This document shows, piece by piece, positions 20,976-27,903 of a stretch of 30,462 nt of DNA. Position 1 is the stretch's first letter; every line of letters begins with the position of its first letter. The stretch spans positions 1-30,462 of the forward strand of contig JAEZCT010000026.1 of the NCBI GenBank assembly GCA_023433405.1, given 5' to 3'. Below the pieces are notes generated by a model. The model saw nothing but the letters and a program-made list of their open reading frames with translations. It had not been told where the DNA came from and ran no database searches. The position numbers and the translations under genes are program-made. This DNA comes from Bacillota bacterium (GTDB lineage: Bacteria > Bacillota > Clostridia > Oscillospirales > Ruminococcaceae).

Positions 20976-22106
20976 CTACCAAGGAAAGCTGACAGAGTGG
21001 ACGGCGGTGAGCATAAGCAGGCTAACGCAGGCAAGCCAGAACGCCATAACGCCAGCAGAAAACAGGTAGCGCACCCGGCTTGCGCCGGTAAGGCGGCTGT
21101 TTGCGGGGTGCAGCATAAACAAAATGGGGTCGCGCTTTGCGCAGACCACAAGCAAAATTAAACCAAGTAAGAGATAAACGGCAAACACCGCCGCAGTAAA
21201 CAGTGTGCCGAGCCGGGGCGCCATACCCCGGGCAAGGGCCTCGTACACCACCACCAGCAAATTGTTTGCGATGTGGATGATAATGCCGCTTATCAGCGAG
21301 CCGGTGCGCACGACAAAATAGCCGATGCACAGCCCGGCTAAAAACGCGAAGGGCAGGGCGGTAATGCTCAGGTGCATAAGCGCAAACAGCGCTGCCGACA
21401 CCAGCACCGCAAACCCGTCGCCATACTGCCGCAGGGCTTGCAAAAGGATGCCGCGAAACACAACCTCCTCCAATACCGGGGTAATGACCACAAAGGCAAG
21501 GATGTATACCGCGATCTCCCAAAGACCGTAGGGCAGGGGGGTTGTGCCGCTGGTAACGCGCAGACCAAGTAAGCCCAGCGCGGTGTTAATATGGTCCACG
21601 GTAATGCTGCCAAGGGAGGAAAGCGCAAGGGTGCAAAACAGCCCGCACACCACAAACAGGGCGCGCGGCGCCTTTATGGGGAATGCAACGCGGGAGGGTA
21701 TGCCCACCGACCGCTTATATATAAAAAACGGCGTGAGTGAAAGGCTGTAGGAAAGCAAAATGAGCGCAAGGTTAATTATGTTTTGCAGCGCGACGGACAC
21801 CCTTCCGAACACGGTCATCTGACCTATGGAAAGCAGTAGGGTGCGAAGGATGTAAAACAGAGCCACCGATAACAGCAGCGAAAGACCAAGCCTTGTGCCC
21901 TCGCGCCGCAGCTGCCGGCGCTCAAACTCCTCGGGAGCGCGCAGAACAAAGCCAATTCCCTGCACGAAGCAATAGTTTTGCGGGGAGCAAAACTCGGCGG
22001 TGGGACGACCGGCAGGGGGTGGCCCCTGTGGAGGAGAGCCATAGGAAGCATAGGGTTTATCATTCGGGCCTTGTCCCATATTAGGATAAAACGGGTCTTG
22101 AGCCAT
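20976..22106 (-). CDS. CPBP-family intramembrane metalloprotease
   Basis: A 376-residue membrane protein of the CAAX protease/bacteriocin-processing (Abi/CPBP) family. A proline/glycine-rich cytoplasmic head (1-50) leads to about eight membrane spans. The three catalytic motifs are intact: EEVVFRG (213-219), FALMH (241-245, His245) and HIANN (His278, Asn282). Members cleave membrane substrates; roles include prenyl-protein processing, bacteriocin immunity and signalling. The target is unknown. The ATG at 22106 follows AAAGGAAG; the frame extends six codons upstream, but those contain the ribosome site. It stands alone between trmB and tadA. Confidence 0.92.
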   Translation of the reverse strand: MAQDPFYPNMGQGPNDKPYASYGSPPQGPPPAGRPTAEFCSPQNYCFVQGIGFVLRAPEEFERRQLRREGTRLGLSLLLSVALFYILRTLLLSIGQMTVFGRVSVALQNIINLALILLSYSLSLTPFFIYKRSVGIPSRVAFPIKAPRALFVVCGLFCTLALSSLGSITVDHINTALGLLGLRVTSGTTPLPYGLWEIAVYILAFVVITPVLEEVVFRGILLQALRQYGDGFAVLVSAALFALMHLSITALPFAFLAGLCIGYFVVRTGSLISGIIIHIANNLLVVVYEALARGMAPRLGTLFTAAVFAVYLLLGLILLVVCAKRDPILFMLHPANSRLTGASRVRYLFSAGVMAFWLACVSLLMLTAVHSVSFPW

Positions 22107-22352
22107 CACGCGTCTTCCTTTCACGGCACAGAATCGCTACGCTTGGGTATTTTTCAAGAGCCGAAAAACGGCAAAGTGCCGCGTTTGGTTGGGAATAGGA
22201 ATCCCGGTAATACAAGAGAATTTATAAGTAGTAGCGTTATGCGGTTGCCATAATTATAGTATAGCGAACCGATTCTTTAAAATATAGCGTAAATTTGTAA
22301 ACAACCCCGCGCCAAGGCTCCTGCAAGGGGAGCGGGCGCCCGGAAAAATGCA

Positions 22353-23030
22353 TCACAGGCTTTGCGCGGGGTCCCGGCGGGCGATTAAAAAGTGAATGGC
22401 AAGCCCCTGCTCTGAGAACATCCGCTCGTGCTCGGTGGGCAGGCTGCCCACAAAGCCGCTTTTATGCAGGTCGTGGGTGAGGTAAGTAACGGTATACCCC
22501 TCAAGCTCCGCCAAATAACGCTGGGTCGCCAAAAAAAGCGGCGCGCTGTCCGTCTTAAACCAAAGCTCGCCGCCCGGGCGCAAAAACTGCTGGTACAGGC
22601 TGAGCTGGCGGGTGTGGGTAAGCCGCTTTTTATGGTGCTTGACCTTGGGCCAGGGGTTGCAAAAATTGATATAGATGCGCTCTACCACATCGGCGGGCTC
22701 CAAAATAAGGGGCAGCCGCTCGATATCAAAGCTTGTGAGCAGGATGTTATCGGGCTCTCTCCCCGCCGCCGCAAAGGCCTTTTCGGTGTTGCGCTTGGCA
22801 AGACCAAGCATCTCGTTTTTAATATCAATGGCAAGGTAGTTAATCTGGGGGTTTGTCACAGACATTTGGGCAATAAACCCTCCCTTGCCGCACCCAAGCT
22901 CGAGGTGCAGAGGTTGGGCAGGGCGTGGGAACTGTCGGTTCCATTGTCCTTTTATTTGGGTGGGTTCGTCAATAAAAAAGGGGCAGGCGGCAAGCTCGGG
23001 CCGCGCCCAGGGTTTGTGGCGGATGCGCAT
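22353..23030 (-). CDS. trmB: tRNA (guanine-N7)-methyltransferase
   Basis: Methylates N7 of G46 in the tRNA variable loop using S-adenosylmethionine. 225 residues, within the family range. The SAM-binding loop LELGCGKGGF (about residues 43-52), the acidic YLAIDIK after strand 2, and the diagnostic INFCNPWPK-x-HHKKRLTH block are present. So are the C-terminal FKTDSAPLF and PTEHERMF segments. GGAAAGGATG precedes the ATG. It has its own good promoter and is 246 bases upstream of the CPBP gene on the same strand. No unusual feature. Confidence 0.96.
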   Translation of the reverse strand: MRIRHKPWARPELAACPFFIDEPTQIKGQWNRQFPRPAQPLHLELGCGKGGFIAQMSVTNPQINYLAIDIKNEMLGLAKRNTEKAFAAAGREPDNILLTSFDIERLPLILEPADVVERIYINFCNPWPKVKHHKKRLTHTRQLSLYQQFLRPGGELWFKTDSAPLFLATQRYLAELEGYTVTYLTHDLHKSGFVGSLPTEHERMFSEQGLAIHFLIARRDPAQSL

Positions 23031-23091
23031 AGCGGGTTTACATCCTTTCCGGCAGGCTAAAAAATTGCAAAACTTGCGGTATGCAGAAAAT

Positions 23092-23121
23092 ATTATAGCA
23101 CCAGTAAGTAGCGGGTAGCAA
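23092..23121 (-). promoter_or_regulatory. Promoter of trmB
   Basis: On the minus strand TTGCTA (23121-23116), an 18-base spacer, then a perfect TATAAT (23097-23092). The predicted leader is about 55 bases. Confidence 0.65.
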
Positions 23122-23364
23122 TAGGCGGACCACTCGTTTTCTTACCAAAAAAACCACCGGAAAACGGCAGCACGCGGGGTGTGCGCGTGTGCGCGGACTG
23201 TACTTCCCGCGCGTTTTGGGGTATAATAGCCTTACACAATTACGCGGCATAAAGGCACTTAATATAAGAGCAAGGGCATAGGCCGACGGTTTTTGCCCGC
23301 GTTTTTATTGATACTTTACGAGCTTAGAATGAGAATATATAATACGGAAGGGATCGTACTTTTT
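23122..23364 (+). promoter_or_regulatory. Upstream region of rpiB with a -10 candidate
   Basis: A perfect TATAAT lies at 23222-23227, preceded by a weak -35 and a G/C-rich alternating tract (GTGTGCGCGTGTGCGCGG) at about 23178-23195. Nothing else is supported. The rpiB ATG lies about 130 bases beyond the likely transcript start. Confidence 0.4.
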
Positions 23365-23805
23365 ATGAAGATTGGTTTTTCCTGCGACCATACCGCAACC
23401 GAGATGAAGGACGCGCTGTTGGAGCACGCGCGCGGCTTAGGACACGACGCGAAGGATTATGGCTTTGCCCCCGATTATCCGGTAGCCGGCTACCGGGTTG
23501 CGAAGGCGGTAAAGGAGGGGGAGTGTGAGCTGGGCGTTATTCTGTGCGGCACGGGGTGCGGAATATCGCTTGCCGCCAATAAGGTGCAGGGCATTCGCGC
23601 CGTCAATTGCAGCGAGCCGTATACCGCAAAATACTCCCGCCTGCACAACGACGCGAACATCCTTGCCTTGGGCGCAAGGGTTGTGGGTACCGAGTTTGCC
23701 AAGATGATTCTGGAGGCCTTTTTAAGCGCCGAGTTTGAGGGTGGTCGCCATGCCCGTCGGGTAGGGATAATAGATGGCATAGAAAGCGGAATTTTCCCGG
23801 AATAA
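23365..23805 (+). CDS. rpiB: Ribose 5-phosphate isomerase B (RpiB/LacAB family)
   Basis: Interconverts ribose 5-phosphate and ribulose 5-phosphate. 146 residues from the ATG at 23365, which follows GGAAGGGA; an upstream frame from 23293 would add 24 residues unlike the family. The N-terminal FSCDH (Asp8, His9), the CGTGCGISLAANK loop with the catalytic Cys61, and SRLHNDANILALGARV near residue 100 are all conserved. The second Cys in CGTGCG is common in this family. RpiB would link xylulose 5-phosphate from XylA/XylB to ribose 5-phosphate through the pentose phosphate pathway. LacA/LacB-type activity is less likely, since no second subunit gene is present. Confidence 0.9.
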   Translation: MKIGFSCDHTATEMKDALLEHARGLGHDAKDYGFAPDYPVAGYRVAKAVKEGECELGVILCGTGCGISLAANKVQGIRAVNCSEPYTAKYSRLHNDANILALGARVVGTEFAKMILEAFLSAEFEGGRHARRVGIIDGIESGIFPE

Positions 23806-23838
23806 GCAGTAATTAGGCGGGTATTTCATAATTTTGGC

Positions 23839-23957
23839 TTGTCACACCCTTAACTATTGGGCAGTATAGCCGATAAACATGATAAGCCAATTCGTCGCTT
23901 TGTGGATTCTTACCCTTTTGCGCGGCGGGCTCATTAGCTGTCGGAAGGGTGTGACAA
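23839..23957. other. 119-nt structure closed by a perfect 13-bp stem
   Basis: TTGTCACACCCTT (23839-23851) pairs exactly with AAGGGTGTGACAA (23945-23957), enclosing 93 bases. The pattern fits either an RNA structure at the rpiB 3' end or a small element with terminal inverted repeats. A related fragment, GTCACACCCTT followed by GCCGATAACA, occurs at 27827-27848. No coding sequence is supported inside. Confidence 0.6.
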
Positions 23958-24041
23958 CGCAATGCAGTTTAACCGCTTTAGGGTTTTTAAGCTTTTTATA
24001 TTCCTGACAACCTTGCAAACATAAATAGGTAGGGTTAAGTT

Positions 24042-24076
24042 AAACTTCATCGAAGAGCTCTTTGATGAAGTTTTTT
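24042..24076 (+). terminator. Intrinsic terminator upstream of the second chemoreceptor
   Basis: A 32-base near-perfect inverted repeat (16-bp arms with one G-T wobble; the centre is AAGAGCTCTT), followed by a run of six T overlapping the 3' arm. It ends 76 bases before the chemoreceptor ATG and 236-270 bases after rpiB, so it can end rpiB or attenuate the receptor gene. Confidence 0.85.
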
Positions 24077-24152
24077 GATTTTACCCAAATAAAGAAAAAA
24101 ATAGCGACAACTGGTGACAGAAACGACTAATTACATTGAAGGGGATGGTACC

Positions 24153-25820
24153 ATGAAAAACCTTAAAATCGGGAAAAAGCTGATTGTAGTGTTTGGTGTT
24201 GTGGTTGTTTTCTTCTTATCGTCGGTAGCGATGGGTCTGGTAGGCATGGGGTTTATGGCCGACAGCTTATCCGAATTTTACCTGAATTCTTATGAGGTGG
24301 TAAAAACCACTTTAACCATGCAAAGAGGCTTTCAGGAAGCCGAAAAAATGATGGTAATCGCGTTTATACAGCCAAGCAGACAGATGGCGCTTATAAAAAT
24401 GATTAAGTGTACCGCCACACTTGCGGAGGTGCATGAAAGCATCCCGGTGCTTGAGAGCAAGTTTGTCGGACAGCAGCACCTGATAGAGGAGTTTAAGGAC
24501 ATTTTAAGCAAAGGCGCGCTCGTGCGGGAGGAAATAACCCGTGAGCTTAATGACCAAAAGCTCTCCAAGGCGCAGGACCTATACCAGGGAAAATACGCGG
24601 CTATTATCGAGGAGGCCAACAATAAGCTCGGCGAAATCAGCGAAATTGCGCAGCAAAGTGCCGCCCAGGCCTATCACGACGGGCTGTGGATGCAGCAAAC
24701 CGCGTTTATACTGCTTTCGGCGGTTTCCTTGGGCTCCCTTATTTTCATCCTTATCTTCTGTACATATATCATCCGCAGCCTGACAAAGCCCCTGCGCGAG
24801 CTGGAGGCGGCCGCCTACCGTATGGCAAACGGCGAGCTGGATGTGCAGATACGGTACTCCTCCCGGGATGAACTTGGCAACCTTGCCAACGGAATGCGCT
24901 CGATGATGTCCACCCTGTGGGGATACATCGGCAATATCTCCGAGGTTCTGGGGCGCATGGCACAGGGGGATATGACCGCGACGGTGGAGCTTGAGTATGT
25001 GGGCGATTACGCGCCCATTAAGGTGGCGATGGAGGAGATTATCTCCTCACTAAACCAAACGCTCACCGATATCAATCAGGCGGCCGAGCAGGTGGCAAGC
25101 GGCTCCGCTCAGGTGGCTAGCGGCGCGCAGGCACTAAGCCACGGCGCAACAGAGCAGGCAGGTACGGTAGAGGAGCTATCGGCAACGGTGGCCGAAATTT
25201 CCGGGCGGATTAAGCAAAACGCCCAGTCCGCGCAGCAGACCAACAGCAAGGCGCAGGAAACCGGCGAGGTTGTAGAGCATGTAAACCGGCACATGACCCT
25301 GCTGGTCGGCGCCATGGAGGACATTGCGAAATCCTCCACGCAAATTGAAAGGATTATTAAGACCATTGACGATATCGCGTTTCAAACAAACATTCTGGCT
25401 CTTAACGCGGCGGTGGAGGCCGCCCGTGCGGGCGCGGCGGGCAAGGGCTTTGCCGTAGTGGCGGGCGAGGTGCGCAGCCTTGCCGCAAAGAGCGCAGAGG
25501 CCGCGAGAAATACGGGGGACCTTATCGCCGAGTCGGTAAGCATCGTAAACAAGGGCAGCTCTTTGGTAACCGAAACAGCAAGGGCGCTTGCGGAGGTAAA
25601 GGAGAAGGCGCAGGACACCATTCGTTTGGTAAGCGAAATATCCAAGGCCTCCAACGAACAGGCGAACGCCGTCATGCAGATTACCGACGGCATTGAGCAT
25701 ATCTCCACGGTGGTGCAAACAAACTCCGCCACCGCCGAGCAAAGCGCCGCCGCCTCCGAGGAGCTCAACAGTCAGGCGCAGCTGTTAAAGGACCTGGTAG
25801 ACCGGTTCGATTTAGGGTAA
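24153..25820 (+). CDS. Methyl-accepting chemotaxis protein with four-helix sensor and HAMP
   Basis: A classical chemoreceptor of 555 residues. It has a membrane span at about 10-32, an extracellular helical domain at about 33-182 of the four-helix-bundle MCP type, a second span at about 183-207, and HAMP at 208-260 (LTKPLRELEAAAYRMANGEL). The signalling domain tip lies around 408-450 (IAFQTNILALNAAVEAARAG, then GKGFAVVAGEVRSLA). Alternating Ala/Ser/Gln-rich heptads support coiled coils. The ATG at 24153 follows GAAGGGG; the frame runs 13 codons further upstream without a ribosome site. The ligand is unknown. A terminator just upstream suggests separate or attenuated expression from rpiB. Confidence 0.95.
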   Translation: MKNLKIGKKLIVVFGVVVVFFLSSVAMGLVGMGFMADSLSEFYLNSYEVVKTTLTMQRGFQEAEKMMVIAFIQPSRQMALIKMIKCTATLAEVHESIPVLESKFVGQQHLIEEFKDILSKGALVREEITRELNDQKLSKAQDLYQGKYAAIIEEANNKLGEISEIAQQSAAQAYHDGLWMQQTAFILLSAVSLGSLIFILIFCTYIIRSLTKPLRELEAAAYRMANGELDVQIRYSSRDELGNLANGMRSMMSTLWGYIGNISEVLGRMAQGDMTATVELEYVGDYAPIKVAMEEIISSLNQTLTDINQAAEQVASGSAQVASGAQALSHGATEQAGTVEELSATVAEISGRIKQNAQSAQQTNSKAQETGEVVEHVNRHMTLLVGAMEDIAKSSTQIERIIKTIDDIAFQTNILALNAAVEAARAGAAGKGFAVVAGEVRSLAAKSAEAARNTGDLIAESVSIVNKGSSLVTETARALAEVKEKAQDTIRLVSEISKASNEQANAVMQITDGIEHISTVVQTNSATAEQSAAASEELNSQAQLLKDLVDRFDLG

Positions 25821-25907
25821 CGCCTTATCCAGCTTATGCTTTTATACATTTTTGAATGTCGATTCTTGGCAAGTATTTTTTATATATGAAGAGGAGAGGA
25901 CGAAAAA

Positions 25908-26930
25908 TTGAGTACAATAGAAATGGTTATCGGAATAGCGGCTGTAATTATTGTTTGCGCTGTGTTTGGGGTAGTTATTACTGTAGGCTCGCTATACCTG
26001 GCAAAATGGCGGCAAAAGGGGATTAACCCCAGCAACGCATTCCCGCGCAATCCGAAAGGCGGCGCGCTGTCGTATGAACAGCAGCGCGCGTTGAATGTCG
26101 GTGCTATTCTTGCGGGAAGTAACAGCGACTTTTGCGATAGCCTGCAAACAAGCAAAGCGGTTGCAAAAAGAACGATTGCAGAAATTTTGGAGCGGGATTG
26201 GGGGATAAGCTCTCACGAAGATGCGATAAAGACACTGGAAAGCCTCAAAGTTAGCGGACACCGCCTAATGAACAGCTTTATCCTGAAAAATTCTTCACAG
26301 CTGCTTGCAGCAGAGGGGCAGTCATCTGTAGGTCCCCGTGACATTTATAATCAAACAGGGTTTAAGCTGCTTGATGACGGGCTACTAACGGAATATGCGG
26401 ACGAGGTCGCGCTTGCGGAGAAGCATATTGACTTAATTGATGAGCTGTTAAATGCATCCTCCTATGAGGATATTAAGCATCTCCAGTCTTTGTTTGGAGA
26501 CGAAGGTACATTTTCTGTCTGCATCCAAATCTATCGTCTGTTCTATGAGCAATGCCTTATATATGCAAGCCGTATCGATAACCTGAAGCAAACGCTCAAA
26601 GGCTTGCGGGAAGACGGGTTCTTAGGGAGCAATCCCTCTGAGCTTGAGCGCCTTGATGTAACCGCCTGGGATATGGGACGTATGGTCAATGTTGCAAGAT
26701 ACAGCTATGATTTGGGGTATATCTCAGAAAGCCAGGCATGGGAGTACATATTATCTGCGCAGCGGGAAAGCTCGTCAATCTATGCCGATTGGGCGGCCTT
26801 CGGCAGGGCGTATATTGTGGGGCGCGCGTTATGGGGCGGTATAAACCTAAACTTTTATGACGCGATTAGAACAGTAAAGAAGTTAATGAAACATAAAAAA
26901 AGTCCTTGGAATCTTGCGCTTTTGCGGTGA
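25908..26930 (+). CDS. DUF1266 protein with N-terminal membrane anchor
   Basis: A 340-residue protein of the DUF1266 family, function unknown. One membrane span (about 5-30) is followed by a cytoplasmic helical domain. The DUF1266 signature is near the C-terminus: AWDMGRMVNVARYSYDLGYI, then AWEYIL and WAAFGRAYIVGRALWGG. The start is a TTG preceded by GGAGAGGA; an internal ATG five codons later is an alternative. It lies 87 bases after a chemoreceptor on the same strand and may be co-transcribed, but no functional link is known. Confidence 0.85.
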   Translation: MSTIEMVIGIAAVIIVCAVFGVVITVGSLYLAKWRQKGINPSNAFPRNPKGGALSYEQQRALNVGAILAGSNSDFCDSLQTSKAVAKRTIAEILERDWGISSHEDAIKTLESLKVSGHRLMNSFILKNSSQLLAAEGQSSVGPRDIYNQTGFKLLDDGLLTEYADEVALAEKHIDLIDELLNASSYEDIKHLQSLFGDEGTFSVCIQIYRLFYEQCLIYASRIDNLKQTLKGLREDGFLGSNPSELERLDVTAWDMGRMVNVARYSYDLGYISESQAWEYILSAQRESSSIYADWAAFGRAYIVGRALWGGINLNFYDAIRTVKKLMKHKKSPWNLALLR

Positions 26931-26984
26931 TGCTTGGTTAATGTTAAGCCGCGCGGCGGGAATACTATAAAGCCCGGCATAATA

Positions 26985-27086
26985 ATACTAATCTCCTCAA
27001 AAAGAGTCGATAAAAATCCGCGTGAAAACCCATAAATTAAAGCTTTTCACTTGATTTTTATACTCTTTTAAATCTGATATTAGTAT
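26985..27086 (-). repeat. 102-bp palindromic repeat, copy L (minus, arm subtype 2)
   Basis: Inner stem is GTGAAAA/TTTTCAC. Terminal pairs are ACTAAT/ATTAGT, and the middle arm pairs are AAAAGAGT/ACTCTTTT, in place of AAAAGTGT/ACACTTTT in subtype 1; both changes are compensatory. On the minus strand it begins immediately after the XRE operon terminator. Confidence 0.92.
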
Positions 27087-27123
27087 AAAAAAGGGGACGC
27101 TGGTGTTCAGCGCCCCCTTTTTT
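27087..27123 (-). terminator. Terminator of the DUF3796/XRE operon
   Basis: AAAAAAGGGG-A-CGCTG pairs with CAGCG-C-CCCCTTTTTT. It starts six bases past the XRE stop on the minus strand and, with A and T runs at its ends, could work in both directions. Repeat copy L abuts it. Confidence 0.88.
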
Positions 27124-27129
27124 GCAGGT

Positions 27130-27333
27130 CTAATCCTCACAAATTGTAAAAATCTCTTCAATGGGTACTTCAAAAACCTTGGCAATGGACCAGGCAAGTG
27201 CCAGCGAGGGGTTGTACTTTCCGCTCTCCAGGTGGTAAATTGTTTCACGGCGTACCCCAACAAGCCTTGCCAGCTCCTCCTGCTTCATACCCCGCCCTGC
27301 GCGATATTCCTTAATTTTTGTTACAATCGTCAT
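27130..27333 (-). CDS. XRE-family (HTH_3) regulator, single domain
   Basis: A 67-residue helix-turn-helix protein with no other domain. The HTH covers about residues 5-60: IKEYRAGRGMKQEELARLVG, then VRRETIYHLESGKYNPSLAL and VFEVPIEEIF. It resembles the small YozG-type regulators. Its ATG overlaps the stop codon of the upstream membrane gene by the ATGA arrangement, giving coupled translation. GGGAAAAGG precedes it. It likely represses its own operon through the 14-bp inverted repeat around the promoter; the signal is unknown. The pair DUF3796 plus XRE recurs in Firmicutes. Confidence 0.93.
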   Translation of the reverse strand: MTIVTKIKEYRAGRGMKQEELARLVGVRRETIYHLESGKYNPSLALAWSIAKVFEVPIEEIFTICED

Positions 27334-27701
27334 TCGCCTTTTCCCGCCCTGCTCATCTCATTTTTCTCCCTGACTTCCAGCACATGCAGGCACACCAAAA
27401 ACGCAAGCTCGCTGACCGTCTGGATAATTACCATTCCCAAAATAAGTATTTTGCTTACCTCAGGGAGTACGGCCGAGAGGGCGACGCAAAGGGCGACTAA
27501 AATTGCCGCCGGAACAGAGAAAAGAAAGAACCCGACGGAGGCCGAACGGCGAACATTACTCCAAAACAGTTCATCGGGCACCACCCTAGCATAGATAAAA
27601 AATAAAAAGTAGCTGAAATTGCACAGGAGAAGAGGATTCGTAAAAATGCCCAGAACCCCCAGCAGCCCTAAAAACCCCAGATAAGCCAGCTTGTTTTTCA
27701 T
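27330..27701 (-). CDS. DUF3796-type small membrane protein
   Basis: A 123-residue protein with about four hydrophobic segments (8-20, 27-40, 55-79, 83-108) and charged ends. The start MKNKLAYLGFLGLLGVLGIF, the following NPLLLCNFSYFLFFIYARV, and the small size fit DUF3796, whose role is not established. AAGGAG precedes the ATG. It is first in a two-gene operon with the XRE regulator and overlaps it by four bases. The promoter is strong and overlaps a long inverted repeat. A role in sensing or immunity at the membrane is only a guess. Confidence 0.85.
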   Translation of the reverse strand: MKNKLAYLGFLGLLGVLGIFTNPLLLCNFSYFLFFIYARVVPDELFWSNVRRSASVGFFLFSVPAAILVALCVALSAVLPEVSKILILGMVIIQTVSELAFLVCLHVLEVREKNEMSRAGKGE

Positions 27702-27715
27702 AGTAACTCTCCTTT

Positions 27716-27756
27716 ATGTTATATATTTAGCTCTTTATGATATAAATATATAACAT
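27716..27756. promoter_or_regulatory. Long inverted-repeat operator at the DUF3796/XRE promoter
   Basis: ATGTTATATATTTA (27716-27729) is the exact reverse complement of 27743-27756, spacer 13 bases. It covers the -10 box and the transcript start, so binding there would block transcription. The downstream XRE protein is the likely ligand. Confidence 0.65.
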
Positions 27757-27773
27757 AAGGCCGGAATAGTCAA
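27745..27773 (-). promoter_or_regulatory. Promoter of the DUF3796/XRE operon
   Basis: On the minus strand TTGACT (27773-27768), a 17-base spacer, then TATATT (27750-27745): five of six matches in each box. The predicted leader is about 37 bases. Confidence 0.78.
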
Positions 27774-27903
27774 GCGGAATAATTCCCCAAGCATAAAGCA
27801 TGGGGATCTTGTGCCGAAAGTTCTTCGTCACACCCTTTGCCGATAACAGGCTGGATGCAATATTCGTAGTATAAAGCGCAAAACTCAGGGCATGTTTTAA
27901 TAT

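Noticed and set aside
23957..24042. c-di-GMP-I (GEMM) riboswitch before the chemoreceptor
   Set aside because: Words such as GCAAAC and GGTAGGG occur, but the conserved GGGCAAACC and ACGCAAAGCC cores and their pairing partners are absent.
148..27086. CRISPR array made from the recurring ~102-bp unit
   Set aside because: Copies are kilobases apart, on both strands, with genes between them, and no cas genes or regular spacers exist.
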